Assembly (NCBI GenBank): GCA_946800325.1
Contig: OX326956.1
Coordinates: 19,558,667-19,622,666, forward strand
DNA: 64,000 bases
Direction of reading: 5' to 3'
From: Luzula sylvatica
Taxonomy: Eukaryota; Streptophyta; Magnoliopsida; Poales; Juncaceae
How positions within the stretch are numbered: position 1 is the stretch's first letter; the number at the start of each line of letters is the position of its first letter. Positions 47,501 through 59,556 of this stretch are shown here, one piece after another. The notes under the pieces are model-generated. The model did no database searches. It was not told the DNA's origin and was given only the letters and a program-made list of their open reading frames with translations. The translations under genes and the position numbers were made by a program.

Positions 47501-50500
47501 TGTTGACAAGTTGACTCCTGAGACTAGCCTTGTCTATGGAGAAGCTCCTATTCTCTTAGAGTCGAGCGCGAACGAAAATGCAATAGCTAAAATTTTTGGG
47601 GAGAAAGGGGAGAAAAGAAAAGGAAAGCTTAATGAATTTGGTGCTGAGCAGGCCATATTGGTACGGGATGAACAAGCAAAGAAGCAAGTTGTAGAGCTTG
47701 TTGGTAAACAGGCAATTGTTCTGACAATACTTGAATGCAAGGGACTGGAATTCCAGGTAATTCATTAATCAGAACACAATATTTTATTGCTTTTGCTAAT
47801 TGTACACCGAGGAATTCATTATTCTAAATGTTATACAAGGATCTCGAGGCATTTGTTCGGCCCACTATATCGGGCATGAACGAATCATAATCTTTGAGTG
47901 TGATATCGTAAATGTACAATCCCTAATCGTACAAACCTGAAATTTCCTTCAATTTATTGTTTATAGGCTATCATTTGGGAAAATAATTCAAATTATTAAA
48001 CTTTCTTGCAGGATGTCCTTCTATATGATTTTTTTGGGTCGTCTCCTTTGGAGAGGAAGTGGCGAGTTGTATATGGGTTTATGGAAAGCCATGAAATGTT
48101 TGACCCGTCCATGACAAGGTCGTTTCCTAATTTTGACCTAACATTGCATCATCTGCTTTGCTCTGAGCTGAAGCAACTATATGTTGCTATTACAAGGACG
48201 AGACAACGTCTGTGGATTTGTGAGAGCTCGGGCGAGTTTTCCAAGCCTATGTATGATTATTGGAAAAGGTTGTGCCTCGTACAGGTACGGCAATTAGATT
48301 CGAGTGTTGTGCAAGATATGGGAAACGCGAGTACCCCCGAGGATTGGAAACAACGCGGTATCAAGGTCGGTATTATTTTCGTTGTATCAACGATATGAAT
48401 TGTTTTTATGATATTTTAAGTTTTTATTTCGTCATATTTTTATGTTCATGTTTGATGTCTTGATCTCCAGCTCTTCAACGAGGAGCATTTCGAGATGGCA
48501 ACTATGTGTTTTGAGAAGGCTGGAGATGTATACCGAGAGAAGTGGGCCCGAGCTGCCGGCCTTGTAGCAACTGCTGACCGTGTCATTGGTATAAATTCGG
48601 AAATGGGACGCACAATGTTGTTTAAAGCTGCAGAGACGTATGCATCGATTCATAAGCATGACATAGAGGCCTCTTGTTACATCAAATTGGGGGATTTCGA
48701 AAAAGGAGGTAAAAGTTAAACTCTCTTTTTTTCTTTACATTTTTTTTTTGAAGTAAATGAAATTCTAAGTCTGCGAGAAATCTTCTTTGTCCGCTAAAAT
48801 GTATTTCATATCAAACTAAACTCATGACAATGTAATTCCCCATATTCACTACATGTATATCTATTTTTTATACTTCAATACAAGATCTGAATACCATTGC
48901 TACTCGTTAAAAATAAAGTATTTCATATCTGATAGCCATCATTCTTTCCCTATGGAAAATATTGCATTTTTTGTTTAACCTAAAATTTAACGAGCCAAAT
49001 TGTTGGATCTACTGCACTAATTTTACACACACAACCTGTAATCTTTGCATTATTGGATTTGAACTGTAATGAAGAGAAGTTCTTTTAAGGGTGTTTATTA
49101 TGTTTATTTGTGATTTTATAAATGTAGTGTTTATTATGTTTATTTGTGATTTTATAAATGTACTAGGCTATAATTTTATCTTTTGATCCATTTAGGTAGG
49201 GTTTATTTAGAAAAATGCGGAACTTCGAAGTTGGAGGATGCGGGTGATTGTTTTGTATGGTCTAAAAAATGGTTAGTAGCAGCAGACACATTTTTCAAGG
49301 CAAAATGTATCTCAAAATGCCTCGCTGCTTGCTCCAAAGGAGAACTTTTCGAGAAAGGGTTGTGTTACATGAACAAGTGGAAGGAGGATCAAACAAAATT
49401 TGAAGATCCAGAGTCGATAGGTGAAAGGTACACTACAAATTGTGCTGAGTTGCTTCATGAGCGTGGGGATACCAAGAGAATGATGATTTTTGTAGAGGCC
49501 TTCGGTTCCATGGATAGGATACGTATGTTTCTTAAACAAAGAGATCTTATCGATGAGTTGTTGGCTTTGGAGGTTAAGGCGGGCAATTTTCTAGAAGCCA
49601 TAAAAATTTCAGAGAGAAAAGGAAACCTTCTGATGGAGGCCGAAATGTGTGAAAAGGCCGGTTTGCCCGAGAAGGCAGCACACCTTCTTCTCTTCTATGT
49701 GAAAACAAAATCGCTTTGGTCTTTTGGTAATAAAGGCTGGCCGCCAAAACCTTTCGATAAAAAGGACGAACTCCTTAGGAAGGCAAAATGTCTTGTTAAG
49801 GGGTTATCGGATAGTTGCGCCAAAACAATCCATTTAGAGGCAGATTTATTGGGTGATAAACCTAAATCTTTGATGGAGTTATCAAAGTTTCTCATCGAAG
49901 CTAACGGTTTAAATATTTGGGTTGAATTTTTAGCTACACGTGCAATTCTTGATATTCATTTATCCGAACATGCTCGATTTGTGTTCGAATCTGAATCGTG
50001 TCAGAGTTCTTCTGGACCTCGGTTTAGAGAGTTGACGATGCGTAGTAGTGAGTTAACTCCAAGCTCATTGCTTCATGTATGGAACCGGTTAAAAAATATT
50101 TTTGCACAAGTTCTATCTTGTTTTAACAATCCCGAGAATAAATGCACAACCGACGAAAATATAGTGTATCGAGAGTTTTCAGCTGAATATTTTGGCTTGA
50201 AGAAATATAATGTTGAGGATGTATATTTGATGCTCAATCCAGATGCTTGGTGGATTAGGGATAGTGGTAGAATGCCTTTAAAACGGGAGAAAAACCTGAG
50301 CCTCATGAAAAGTGCTCAGTTTGTTTCTTGTGCCAAGAGCTATTTGATGAAGGAACTCTTCTCCCTTGGTGTCAAAGTGTTGGAGAAGTTGGAGACCATC
50401 TTGAGGTCTTATCGCAAGGAGAGTTTCATGAAAGTAGGACATGCGATCTCCATTTCTATGTTTGAAGTCGCGAGGTTTCTTAGGCAACTGGAGAGTGGTC

Positions 50501-52521
50501 GAAATGATGACACGTTAAAGCGGTTCTTCAAGTTGTCTGAAGGCTGGTTTTGGGATGTGATGTTCCCACTCGATTGGAGGAAGGGGGTTGATGAATCCAT
50601 TGTACGGTCACTGGACAACACAAGTGCGGTTGAATTACTGTACGAGTTACTAGACTCAACTGTTGGTTCAAGTTGTGTTGAGTTGAGTTATGGCCAGCTA
50701 GGCAAAATTGCCATGATAATTCTGTCAACGGGGAAGTTCACCGATGCTCAGTATAGTAAAATCACAGGATGTCTTGACTATAAGCCCGAATGGAAAGAAT
50801 TTTTTGTAATGCTAAAGACAAACTTGGATCATGGTTTTGAGCAAATGTTCACGGTTTTAATATTCGAGAAAGCGCTCAAAACTACTTTCAAGGCGAATTG
50901 GACAGTCGAATTAGATTATATTTCACCGCATTGTTTCTTGTATCTCTTAGAACGATTAACTTTTCTCATCTCTTCATGCCGTGGTTACATCGTCACCACG
51001 AAATCTTCCCTTGCCGAAATGGTAAAACTGCGTTGTTTCAAGAGCTATTTTGATTCGCCTCTCCAAGTAATACCAGGGATGGAGGGTTTTGGGGGTATAT
51101 CGAGTTTGCTGCAGTTCTCTCGTGATTCCATTACGGGGCTTCTGCAAAATAAGAAGGAGATTCGTCAATGGATAACAAAAAGTGGTTTGCCCAGTAACTA
51201 TTACCAGCTCATGGTTGTAAAGTTGGTGATCATGTTTTATGTAGTTAATATGAATGCCGGTTTTAACATGTATACGGCCGGCAAGATCTTGTTGGATTTT
51301 GGGGTATTTGATGATTTGCCATTGGAGTTCTCCAAAAGGCTACGTCAAACCATGTTTATCAGGATCGACACAAGAGATATTAGTCGGGTTTTGAATATAT
51401 TTGCTGATGTATTTGTGGTTATCAGAGATCCATTGGTTTTTATTGGATCTTACCCAATTGCGACAAACTCAAATTTGTATTACATTAGCAGTGATACTAT
51501 GTGTAATAGAGATGCTATCATGACGGTGCTGTTTCCTGAAAAAAGATCTCGTATTGGCGAAGGTCTGGCTTTAACTTCTCCAGTAGTCGAAGAGACTGGA
51601 GAGAAATATGTTGGTGAAGGTCTGGCTTTCACCTCTCCTGCAGTCGAAGGGACTGGAGAGAAAGATGTTGGTGAAGGTCTGGCTTTGACCTCTCCAGTAG
51701 TCGAAGAGACTGGAGAGAAAGATGTCGGCGAAGGTCTGGCTTTAACCTCTAAATTAGTCGAAGAGACTGGAGAGAAAGATGATGATAAAGACGGTGATGA
51801 GGATACCGTTTTCTGGGACAAGTTTGATGCATTTCGTCAGAAGAACATTGATCAGGTATGAATGTGTGTTTATATGAAATAAAGTATAATTTCTTTGTTC
51901 TGTAGAGTACTTGGTACCTTTATTTATAAATACGGCTAATTAATATTGGTTGCCTTTTTCCATTTCTTTTTCTTTGGACAATTTTGTAGAGTGATTTGAA
52001 GGAGATCATTGATTTTCTTGAGAGTGTGTTCTCCTGGTTGAATGAAAATGAAGGTCCCGAAGATTTTGACGAGTCCTTCATCAAGGAAATTAGGGTTGTT
52101 TGTGGGCATTTTAGAAATCTTTCTGCAAGGTAAATTGTTCTATTCTTTTAATTGTTAGCATTTTCTCATAATTAAATGGTACATGAGAAGTATATTAAAT
52201 TATTCATTATTTATTTCCATGGAACAAAAACACAGTGACAGGGGACAAGACAATGATGACTGGACTACGAAGGACTTGAATGCAATGTGGAAGGATGGCG
52301 AGAGAAAATTGCAAGAGATGGTTGAAAAACTTGCGTGCCATAAAATACGCATTAGTGAAGCTGCACAAGAAACACAACCTATTGAAAGTACTGTCGATTC
52401 GAAGGTTGCTCGTATTCTAGACCAGACTGGTTCTTCTAGTGCATCGGCCAAAAAAGGAAACAAAGGCAAGAAGAAGGGCAACAGCAAGAGCAAGAACAAG
52501 GGAAAGGGCAAGAAAAAGTAA
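41520..52521 (+). CDS. TRANK1-like double helicase: SEN1/UPF1-type core plus UvrD-type core
   Basis: Fourteen exons: 41520-41621, 42046-42600, 42931-44043, 44184-44508, 44600-44864, 45017-45233, 45415-45764, 45928-46479, 46583-47756, 48012-48365, 48471-48708, 49196-51855, 51990-52129, 52236-52521. All introns have GT..AG ends and the phases agree, giving 2,776 residues with no internal stop. First engine: Walker A GPPGTGKT near 276, [11 protein letters not shown] near 552, [29 protein letters not shown] and SITRAK. Second engine: GRSGTGKT near 1078, IDEVQDL near 1366, [24 protein letters not shown] and [11 protein letters not shown] near 1610. A long mainly helical region follows ([19 protein letters not shown]-like in places). 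Then come a four-copy 19-residue repeat and a lysine-rich, probably nuclear or nucleic-acid-binding tail. It fits plant proteins annotated as TPR and ankyrin repeat-containing protein 1-like or UvrD-like helicases. The substrate is unknown; a role in RNA or RNA-DNA hybrid processing is inference. Confidence 0.93.
51556..51783 (+). repeat. Coding minisatellite, 4 x 57 bp, in the long helicase gene
   Basis: Four in-frame units of 19 residues near [19 protein letters not shown] start at 51556, 51613, 51670 and 51727. The unit length is a multiple of three, so changes in copy number keep the frame. The region is acidic and probably disordered. Confidence 0.95.
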
Positions 52522-52841
52522 TATGATCTTTTGATCGCAAATATATCTGATTTTGTGTTTTTAGTCTTGTTTTTTTTTTAAAACTCCGTGGAGTTTTTTC
52601 ATTTGCTAGTTCCATAACAAATTGTGCTACCTAATAGTTTTTCTTAATTTTCTTGTTAAGCAACTAATGAAATGGTTTAGGTAGGTTCGTCTTATTTATT
52701 AAGCTTTTGAAATTCACCACTGAGTTCAATTTTTGCGCCACAACTACTCAGCAATGGAAAAGCACATTATCCCAGTCTATCAAGTGATTAATTAGAACGC
52801 ACTTATTAATTCGTAGTTGTCCCCCTTATAAATTGTAGGTC
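52522..52841. other. 3' flank of the long helicase gene
   Basis: It should hold the 3' UTR and poly(A) site. I see AT-rich sequence and no clear AATAAA. No other feature. Confidence 0.4.
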
Positions 52842-52880
52842 ACTAGTAAAATACCCGCGACTTCGCTGCGGGTTTTACAA
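52842..52880 (-). mobile_element. Helitron-type 3' end, minus strand
   Basis: On the minus strand ACCCGC..GCGGGT forms a hairpin, followed by ATTTTA and CTAGT at 52846-52842. This is the same plan as the end at 4466-4495. The element would extend to the right into the AT-rich spacer. I could not find its 5' TC end. Confidence 0.55.
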
Positions 52881-54280
52881 TTGATTCAACACTTAACTTA
52901 TATTCAAATGACATAATTATTTCAACCAGTTTTGAAAGAAAAAAAAATTATAGTGTTTTTGTTACACCTTAATATTAAAACCCAAAAAAAAATTCATACA
53001 AAAATCTTGGTAAGTATTAAGCTTGAATGATAAAAAAAATATAAATGTTGTGGTTAGTGTAATAAGAATTAATTATGAATTAAAATCAATTAGAAAAATT
53101 TACGTCGTTATCATTTAAATAATTCTGGAAAAATAGTGATGTTAGGACCGAGTAAATTGTGCAATTGACGTTTAGGATGTGTCTATTAACTTAAATGATC
53201 ACCTCTTCTGTCTTATTAATTGAACTATTTATTTGGTCCAACCAAACTTTGGATGTACGTTTAAGACGAAATTAAAATGAAATAATGGGAGTCCATAATG
53301 AAATCGGCATATTCTCATTTTTTTTATAAATACAACTATTAAAGTATTTATGTGTCAATATATTTATTTCAAAATGCTGCAAAAACAAAAGTTTACTTTT
53401 CGAAATGTAAATAGCAAAATATAACTTGACAAATTAATATACATTCAGTACGGGATTTTTTTTATTTCGTTGTAAATAGCAAAATATTACGTAACAACAG
53501 TTAAAAAAAAAATTCGTGACTTAAGATAAGATTATTTGACAAGAATTCCATATATATTCTCATCACATGTTATAGCCAATTAATTACTTCAGTTATCATC
53601 AATGTATACACACTTACATAACCAAAATGTAATGTCTTTCACTTTCATTGGCTAGCAAAGTTTGAATAGGCAAAGATTATGTTAAAGTTCATACATTACT
53701 CGACAAACCATTTCTTACAAGATTATAAGCTCTCGCTCGTTATTCAATTGTAAAGGCTTCTATTATTCTATATTATTTAGTTCTCATTCATGTACCAAAT
53801 TTTGAACACCAAATAATTATGATTTCATAAGACTGGTTAGCAGTAATTCTCTGTTATGCAAGCAAAAGTTTGTTAGTTCCCATGCCAACATCACAATCGT
53901 CATATGTACTTGAAATGTCAAAATTTTACAAAAACTTTTTAAGATCTCAAAATATGCATAAATCCCCTGTAAATTGTTAGCACTTTAAGAGTACTCTACA
54001 AAATTATGAAAATGAGCAATATAGCTATAAAATATATATATTTCTTAATTCTCAAATTACCAAATTAGTACTGAATTTAAAGAACAAATAAACAAACCTT
54101 AAAAAATTCACCTTTTCAATAACTGCTGACCTTTTAAAAAAATTATATTATTCTCCACGTGGTTGTCCCTAATTGCAATAAATAATCAACAAATATGTCC
54201 AAATAAGTTGATACAACAAACAACTGAAAGAAGATATGAATATGCATGGAATTTTCAAAATTTGATGATTCCAATTATGT
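52881..54280. other. AT-rich spacer, probably Helitron body or old repeat
   Basis: No gene, structural RNA or clear repeat end is visible. Many A- or T-runs are present. Confidence 0.4.
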
Positions 54281-54289
54281 CTTAGGTAC

Positions 54290-54760
54290 CCCTTAAATTT
54301 AGAAAAATATCGCATATACCCCTGGAATAAACACTAATATGAAATATATCCCTCCATATAAAAATATAAAAATACCCTTAAAAATGAGAAAAATGTCACA
54401 TACATCCTTGAGATTAACTGAAGTAATCTTATATACTCCTGAATTTCAGAAAATTTTACAAATACACCCAAAGATAAGAAAAAATATCATATATACCACT
54501 GAATTTCATAAATTTTCAAAAATACTGCTGAAAAATGAGAAAAATATCATCTTTCTCCTGACGTTCGTAAAATTATCAAGAATACCCTTAAAATGAGAAA
54601 ACTATAACATATACCCCTGAAAAATATCAGATATACCACTGAAAATGAGAGAAAAACCAAATTTATCCCTGAAGTTTACTAAAATATATTATATTATATA
54701 ACAATATAAAAATAACCCAAATAATGAGAAAACTATCACATATACCATTGAAAGTAACCG
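54290..54760. repeat. Degenerate minisatellite
   Basis: A phrase near AAAAATGAGAAAAATATCA, with CATATACC.CTGAA and AAATACCCTTAA between the copies, recurs about seven times at 50-75 bp. An 85-codon open frame across it is only a by-product of the repeat. Confidence 0.7.
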
Positions 54761-54769
54761 AAATAATAC

Positions 54770-55850
54770 TTTGGCCTTTCTCGCACATAATACCTCGATT
54801 TGAGTCCTCTGATCGGCTTGTTTTTCCTCGACCCATCCACCAAAGGTTTGAGGCTTTGAGCCCTGCGAGCCTTTTTATTGCCCTCCCTTGCGCCTCTTGA
54901 AAAAAAAATTAAATTTTATGAAAGCATCATAATTAATACAGAAAAGCACGAAAAAATGAACTGACTTAGTAATAAATACAGACCTTTGTCATTTGATCAT
55001 CAGAAAAGCACGAATGAAACAAACATAAACCTTTTGTTATAATATCAAAATACACACCTGTAATTTGATCGTAATTTGATCAGATTTAGTTAGTAATCGA
55101 AAATTAGGAATTATCTAAAGTTTTCTGTATTTAAGTGTATGGCATTTCTCTTAATACCAGTTGAAGCGTGCTTTGAATAGGGGTGTTTCCCAAAAAAGAA
55201 CCAATATCTTTTATTATTTGATTTGCTAACTTATTTTCCAATTTATTAATAGAATTAACATACCTCCATCATTTGATTGAAACCCTCTAGAAAATAAGTA
55301 CACATCAGCGCCATTTGATCTCAATTTTATAATGTATTCAGCATTTTCAGGTGAAATCCTACAATTTCATGTTTTCCATCAAATATTAAGCAATATAATA
55401 TAGCATAACAACTTATTTAATTAAGAATCACATTATTATTGAGTTTAATTATTTAATAATCATATAATTGAGTTTAAATTAAATAAAAAAATACCGTCGG
55501 GTTTGTTAGCAAGCACCAACAAAACTCTCGCGGCAAAAGCCTCGTCAACTCAGCAACGGCATAGCCAGTCCCGCAAAAGTCTGCAATTTCGTCTATTCAT
55601 TGATCTATGAAATAATGTATTGTCCACCTCAATACACAGCGTGTTTGCATTTCTTCTAAAAAATATAAAGATTAGAAAGAAAACATTGAAAATGGTTGAG
55701 TATTCGAACTATAATTTCGAGAATTGGAGCATGAAATAACATGTACCTCTTTATGGAAGAGTAGTATCCAGAGCATTGCGGGCCTGTCAAGGAGATTATA
55801 AGCAGCAACGATTTCATATAAATAAAGAGACAAAAAAAATATTTCGTCGA
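54770..55850. other. Decayed sequence, possibly old coding DNA on the minus strand
   Basis: Base composition rises in patches at 54780-54900 and 55495-55600, unlike the surrounding AT-rich DNA, but every frame is broken. I do not recognise a protein with any confidence. Confidence 0.3.
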
Positions 55851-56340
55851 ACTCGCTATCATCAATCAAAATCTGAAACCTAATGATCGTAAGAATAAAA
55901 AAAATGTGAAAAATTAAGAAAAAAAACCCTTACAAATTCTTCAATAATTCCATATTCTTACAAAAAACATTTCATCGAACACTTTTTGAGCATGAGAAAG
56001 GACATGTAATTGAAATTCAAAATAAAAAGATTTGAAACTCGCTATCTTCAATCAAAATCTGTAACCTAAAAACCAAAAGAGTCAAGAAAATTGTGAAAAA
56101 TTAAGAAGAAGCCCTTACAAATTCTTCAATAATTTCATACTCTTACAGAAAAACATTTCATCGAACAATTTTTGAGCATTGGAAAGAAGGAATTGTAATT
56201 AAAATTCAAAATAAAGAGACTTCAAACTCACTATGTTCAATAAAAATGTGAAAACTAAAAATCGGAAGAGTCCAAAAAATTGAGAAAAATTAAGGAAAAA
56301 AATCCTTACAAATTCATCAGTAACTGAAAACCACAAAATC
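55851..56340. repeat. Tandem repeat, about 2.6 units of 186-189 bp
   Basis: Units start at 55851, 56037 and 56226 with ACTC.CTAT..TCAATCAAAATCTG. Each also contains TCCTTACAAATTCTTCA-like and ACATTTCATCGAAC-like blocks, clearest in the first two. On the minus strand units 1 and 2 read HAQKVFDEMFF and NAQKLFDEMFF. It may be a remnant of coding sequence amplified as DNA. Confidence 0.8.
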
Positions 56341-57280
56341 AAACAAAATCCACAAAATAAGCCAACGAACTAATCAAAACGAAGTCAAATGAATAAAATC
56401 TGCTGAAACGAAAGAGAAAGAGACGTAACAGAGAAAAAATCGAGCGAAATAGAGAAAAAAATCGAGCAAAACACCCCAATAACAACATCAGAGTATTTAG
56501 CACTCATGTACCTGTAGAGAAAAGTCAATTCATGGTGAGGATGCCAAGGTATTAGGCGGCTCTGGTGAGATTTTTACCGAATTCGGGTGGACCGGTATAG
56601 ATGTTTGCAACCTCGTCACGTAGATCCAGTGCTAGATTATTGTGAATTCTCAGTCCGACGCTTGATTTCAAAAAAATTCTCAACTCGCTGGGCAAAAAAA
56701 GAAGGAAAGAACAGAGAGAGCGGCACTGGAAGCTTTTATGTTCGTAAACAGATGGGCGCCCTTCTATGTGAAGATGAGATGGATGTAAAAGACGTAAAAG
56801 AGGAGAGATGCAGAATAGAGAGATGGGACCATTTAATTAATTAGAGTTGAGCGTGCATTTGAAATCCGAAATGAATATGGTTGGATAAAAAAAATGAATT
56901 TATTAGAGTTAAAAATCTGACGTGGCAGAAAGATATTTGAGAAAAGTGTGGGTAAAATATTATAATAGAATTAATTATCATGATATTAATTTTTAGAAAG
57001 CCTTGCCCTCCATTCTAAAAGGATTTCAAACATGGACGGCAAATTGTCAACATCAACATGTGAGATTAATACTCGTGCAAAACACTTGTAATCATGGGAA
57101 CTTACCTATATCCGAATTAGAAGAATTAGTATTAATCTTACTATTACATTTTACAAACACATTTTCTCAAATATCACTGTGCCACGTCATTTTTTCTACC
57201 CAATCATATTATATCGGATTTGAAATAGTCGGTAAAATATAATTAAATCTCCCACCACAACAGAAGCGTCCCATCCTCTT
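56341..57280. other. Spacer with a GC-richer patch at 56500-56830
   Basis: An 85-codon frame (56587-56844, plus) is open but has no recognisable domain. On the minus strand the patch could read NIYTGPPEFGKN near 56580-56620, faintly like a P-loop, in broken context. I do not call a gene. Confidence 0.3.
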
Positions 57281-57299
57281 TCACTGCGTCTCCTACAGA

Positions 57300-57432
57300 A
57301 ACTACCCTTCACGCCTCACCTCCCACAGAAGAAGAAGGCTCGGTCTTCGCGCTTCACGCCTTGCACAGAAAGAAGGCTCCATCTCTTCGCGCCTCGCACA
57401 GAAGGAAGGCGCCGTCTCTTCACGCCTCCTCA
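57300..57432. repeat. Short tandem repeat, about 3.5 x 38 bp
   Basis: Units hold CACAGAAGGAAGGC or CACAGAAAGAAGGC followed by TCTTCGCGCCTC or a variant. They lie in a GC-richer patch that may be a 5' UTR or promoter of something lost. Confidence 0.7.
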
Positions 57433-59077
57433 GATTCATTTGTAAGGTACTTATCGGTCTTTTTTTCTTCTAAACATTATCGCCATTTCTTCTTTTTCTC
57501 TTCTCTGTCCCGATTCCCTTCTTTGCTCTTTTTTCCGATACTTGAGAGGAAAGTTCTGACGTACTCGTAAAATTAGTGTCGTTTTAAAATGATTAATATG
57601 TGTTTCTAATTTATGAGTATCAAAATTATATTTATAATTTCCTAAACTTGAATGATTTTTGAAATAGTAAAAGAGCAAGTAAAGGGATCGTTCGCAAGGA
57701 GATGTGGCCTCGAATTTAATTAAAATATTCAATGTATATTTTTCTCAATTATAGCAATTCACAATCACAATTTATCGATGGACTTAATGTTTCACAATAT
57801 TAGCGCATGTTCTTAATTCAAGTTTCACAAGAAATTTTTATTTATATTTTCAAGGGATATTTAACTTTAAAATAAAATGAAATGTTGGTCGAGAGAATGG
57901 TAACAAGAATTACAAAGAAAAAGATAAAATAAAAATCAACAAAATAACTCAAAAATGGCAAACTAAAATTTCCTTTTCTCGATGTGAATATTGGGGAAAA
58001 CGATGTCTCAACTAATTGGATCATCTAGAAATCTCTCAAAACTAAAATCAATTGCAAGAGTGATGAATTAATTATAAACCAATTAATCACCACAAAGATC
58101 AAGGATAAAAACTCGAATCAATTCAAATAATTATAAACCAAATACTCAAATTAATCGAATATCTATTCATGAAAATCTTACTCAAATCAATAAATCAATC
58201 ATAAACCACTAACTATTGATTTAAGCATTAAAACAACGAGATGTTAATTAGGGCAAATAATTATATACCAATTAAATCCCCCAATTAATATTTAAATCAT
58301 GAACACAATTGTTTTAATAACAAAAGATTTATTTAAACATAAAACTCAATTTCTAGAATCATCAACCAATTAAAACATCAAATCCCCCTAATGGAATTAC
58401 TCTCGATCCATGATCTCGGATACTAAAAATCCATAGGAGTTCATTTTCCTAGAAAATAGGGGAATATTAAAACCATAAAATCCGAGAAAACAAGATTCTA
58501 TTTAAACCATAAAATCCAGCATTCAAACATCCTGCATATGCTAGGTTCCAACACAATCCAGGAAAAACAAATTCAATACTCAGATCTACAGATTCATATA
58601 ATCCAGGAAAATAAGGGAAATTAGATAAGAATTATAAACCAATTCTGTTCCACTCAGAAAAATCCAAGAAAACAAAGTCCGTCAGAGTATAATAGTTCAA
58701 TTACAAAACCAGAACTTCAAATTCAGAGAATCTAATATCTTGTAATTTCTAAGAAAGAGGAGGAAAATTAAGTACAACCGAGATTTAGAGAACGAGAGGT
58801 GGATTGCCTTCCTGGTAGCTGCCGAACTTCGAGGCGTCGCCTTCTATGTCGATTATCTTGGCCGGAGCTGCAGCTTGAGGGCCAGAGGCTTCAATCGCTA
58901 ATGGAGATTTCCTCTTCTTGGTTCAGGGAGTGGAATCGATGGAAGATGGAGCTCGATACTCGCTGTGATATGTTCCTACACGTCTCGAAGGTTTGGTGTT
59001 TGAGCTTGGAAGGTCGAGAGGGAAGGGTCTGCTTCAAAGCTTGAGTAAGCTCCAAGAATGGCGAGTTCGGGGTCTGA
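57433..59077. other. Spacer, probably internal or LTR sequence of an older retroelement
   Basis: At 57890-58740 many copies of ATAAACCAATTAA-like phrases occur. At 58770-59070 a GC-richer block ends GGGGTCTGA at the gypsy LTR. That end resembles the reverse complement of a PBS (GCTCTGATACCA) with part missing. I see no intact frame. Confidence 0.4.
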
Positions 59078-59521
59078 TGTTATATATGTGATATATTTCA
59101 ATTTTTAATGCGAATAAATTAAATGCAAGGGTATCTATGCATTATTTCCTTTTAAGTTAAGTAGCCGTGGCTTAACGGGTAGGGATCATTCTAATCGGAT
59201 TTAGAGTTAATGAAGGGCCAAAGACTAATTGATGGGCTTAGGGCTGAGAAGTAAAAGGAGTTGTGGGCTTATTAAGAAATGAATGAGCCAAGGAATATTC
59301 CGTACTGTGATCTTCCGTAGGGTGCAGGGTATTAGTTATTGTTTTTGGCTTGTAATGTTTTTTATCTTGTAATGAATTTTGAAGTTGTTTTCTTTGTTTT
59401 GAAAGCAAGAATGTTTATGAGTAATTCCTGAATTAGTTCTGTTAAGAATTGGTTTGAGCGTTTGTATCCATTTTGCAATCAAATTACACAAAAATCCACA
59501 AATATTACTCAGTTCATAACA
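59078..59521 (+). repeat. 5' LTR of the gypsy element
   Basis: It begins TGTTATATATG and ends TTCATAACA; the TGTTAT/ATAACA termini are inverted copies. The end is set by the PBS two bases later. The start is less certain, because the second LTR is not in the window. Confidence 0.75.
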
Positions 59522-59523
59522 AT

Positions 59524-59535
59524 TGGTATCAGAGC
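59524..59535 (+). promoter_or_regulatory. Primer binding site of the gypsy element
   Basis: TGGTATCAGAGC matches the usual plant initiator tRNA-Met primer site exactly and lies directly after the LTR. Confidence 0.92.
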
Positions 59536-59556
59536 GGCATCGAATCCTTGCGAGTA

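Noticed and set aside
54339..54596. 85-codon open frame
   Set aside because: It is produced by the degenerate minisatellite and has no domain.
56560..56640. Minus-strand P-loop-like phrase (YTGPPEFGKN), perhaps a clamp-loader pseudogene
   Set aside because: The match is a few residues long, frames around it are broken and I could not find further motifs.
58799..59044. 81-codon open frame before the gypsy LTR
   Set aside because: No recognisable domain; it lies in probable retroelement sequence.
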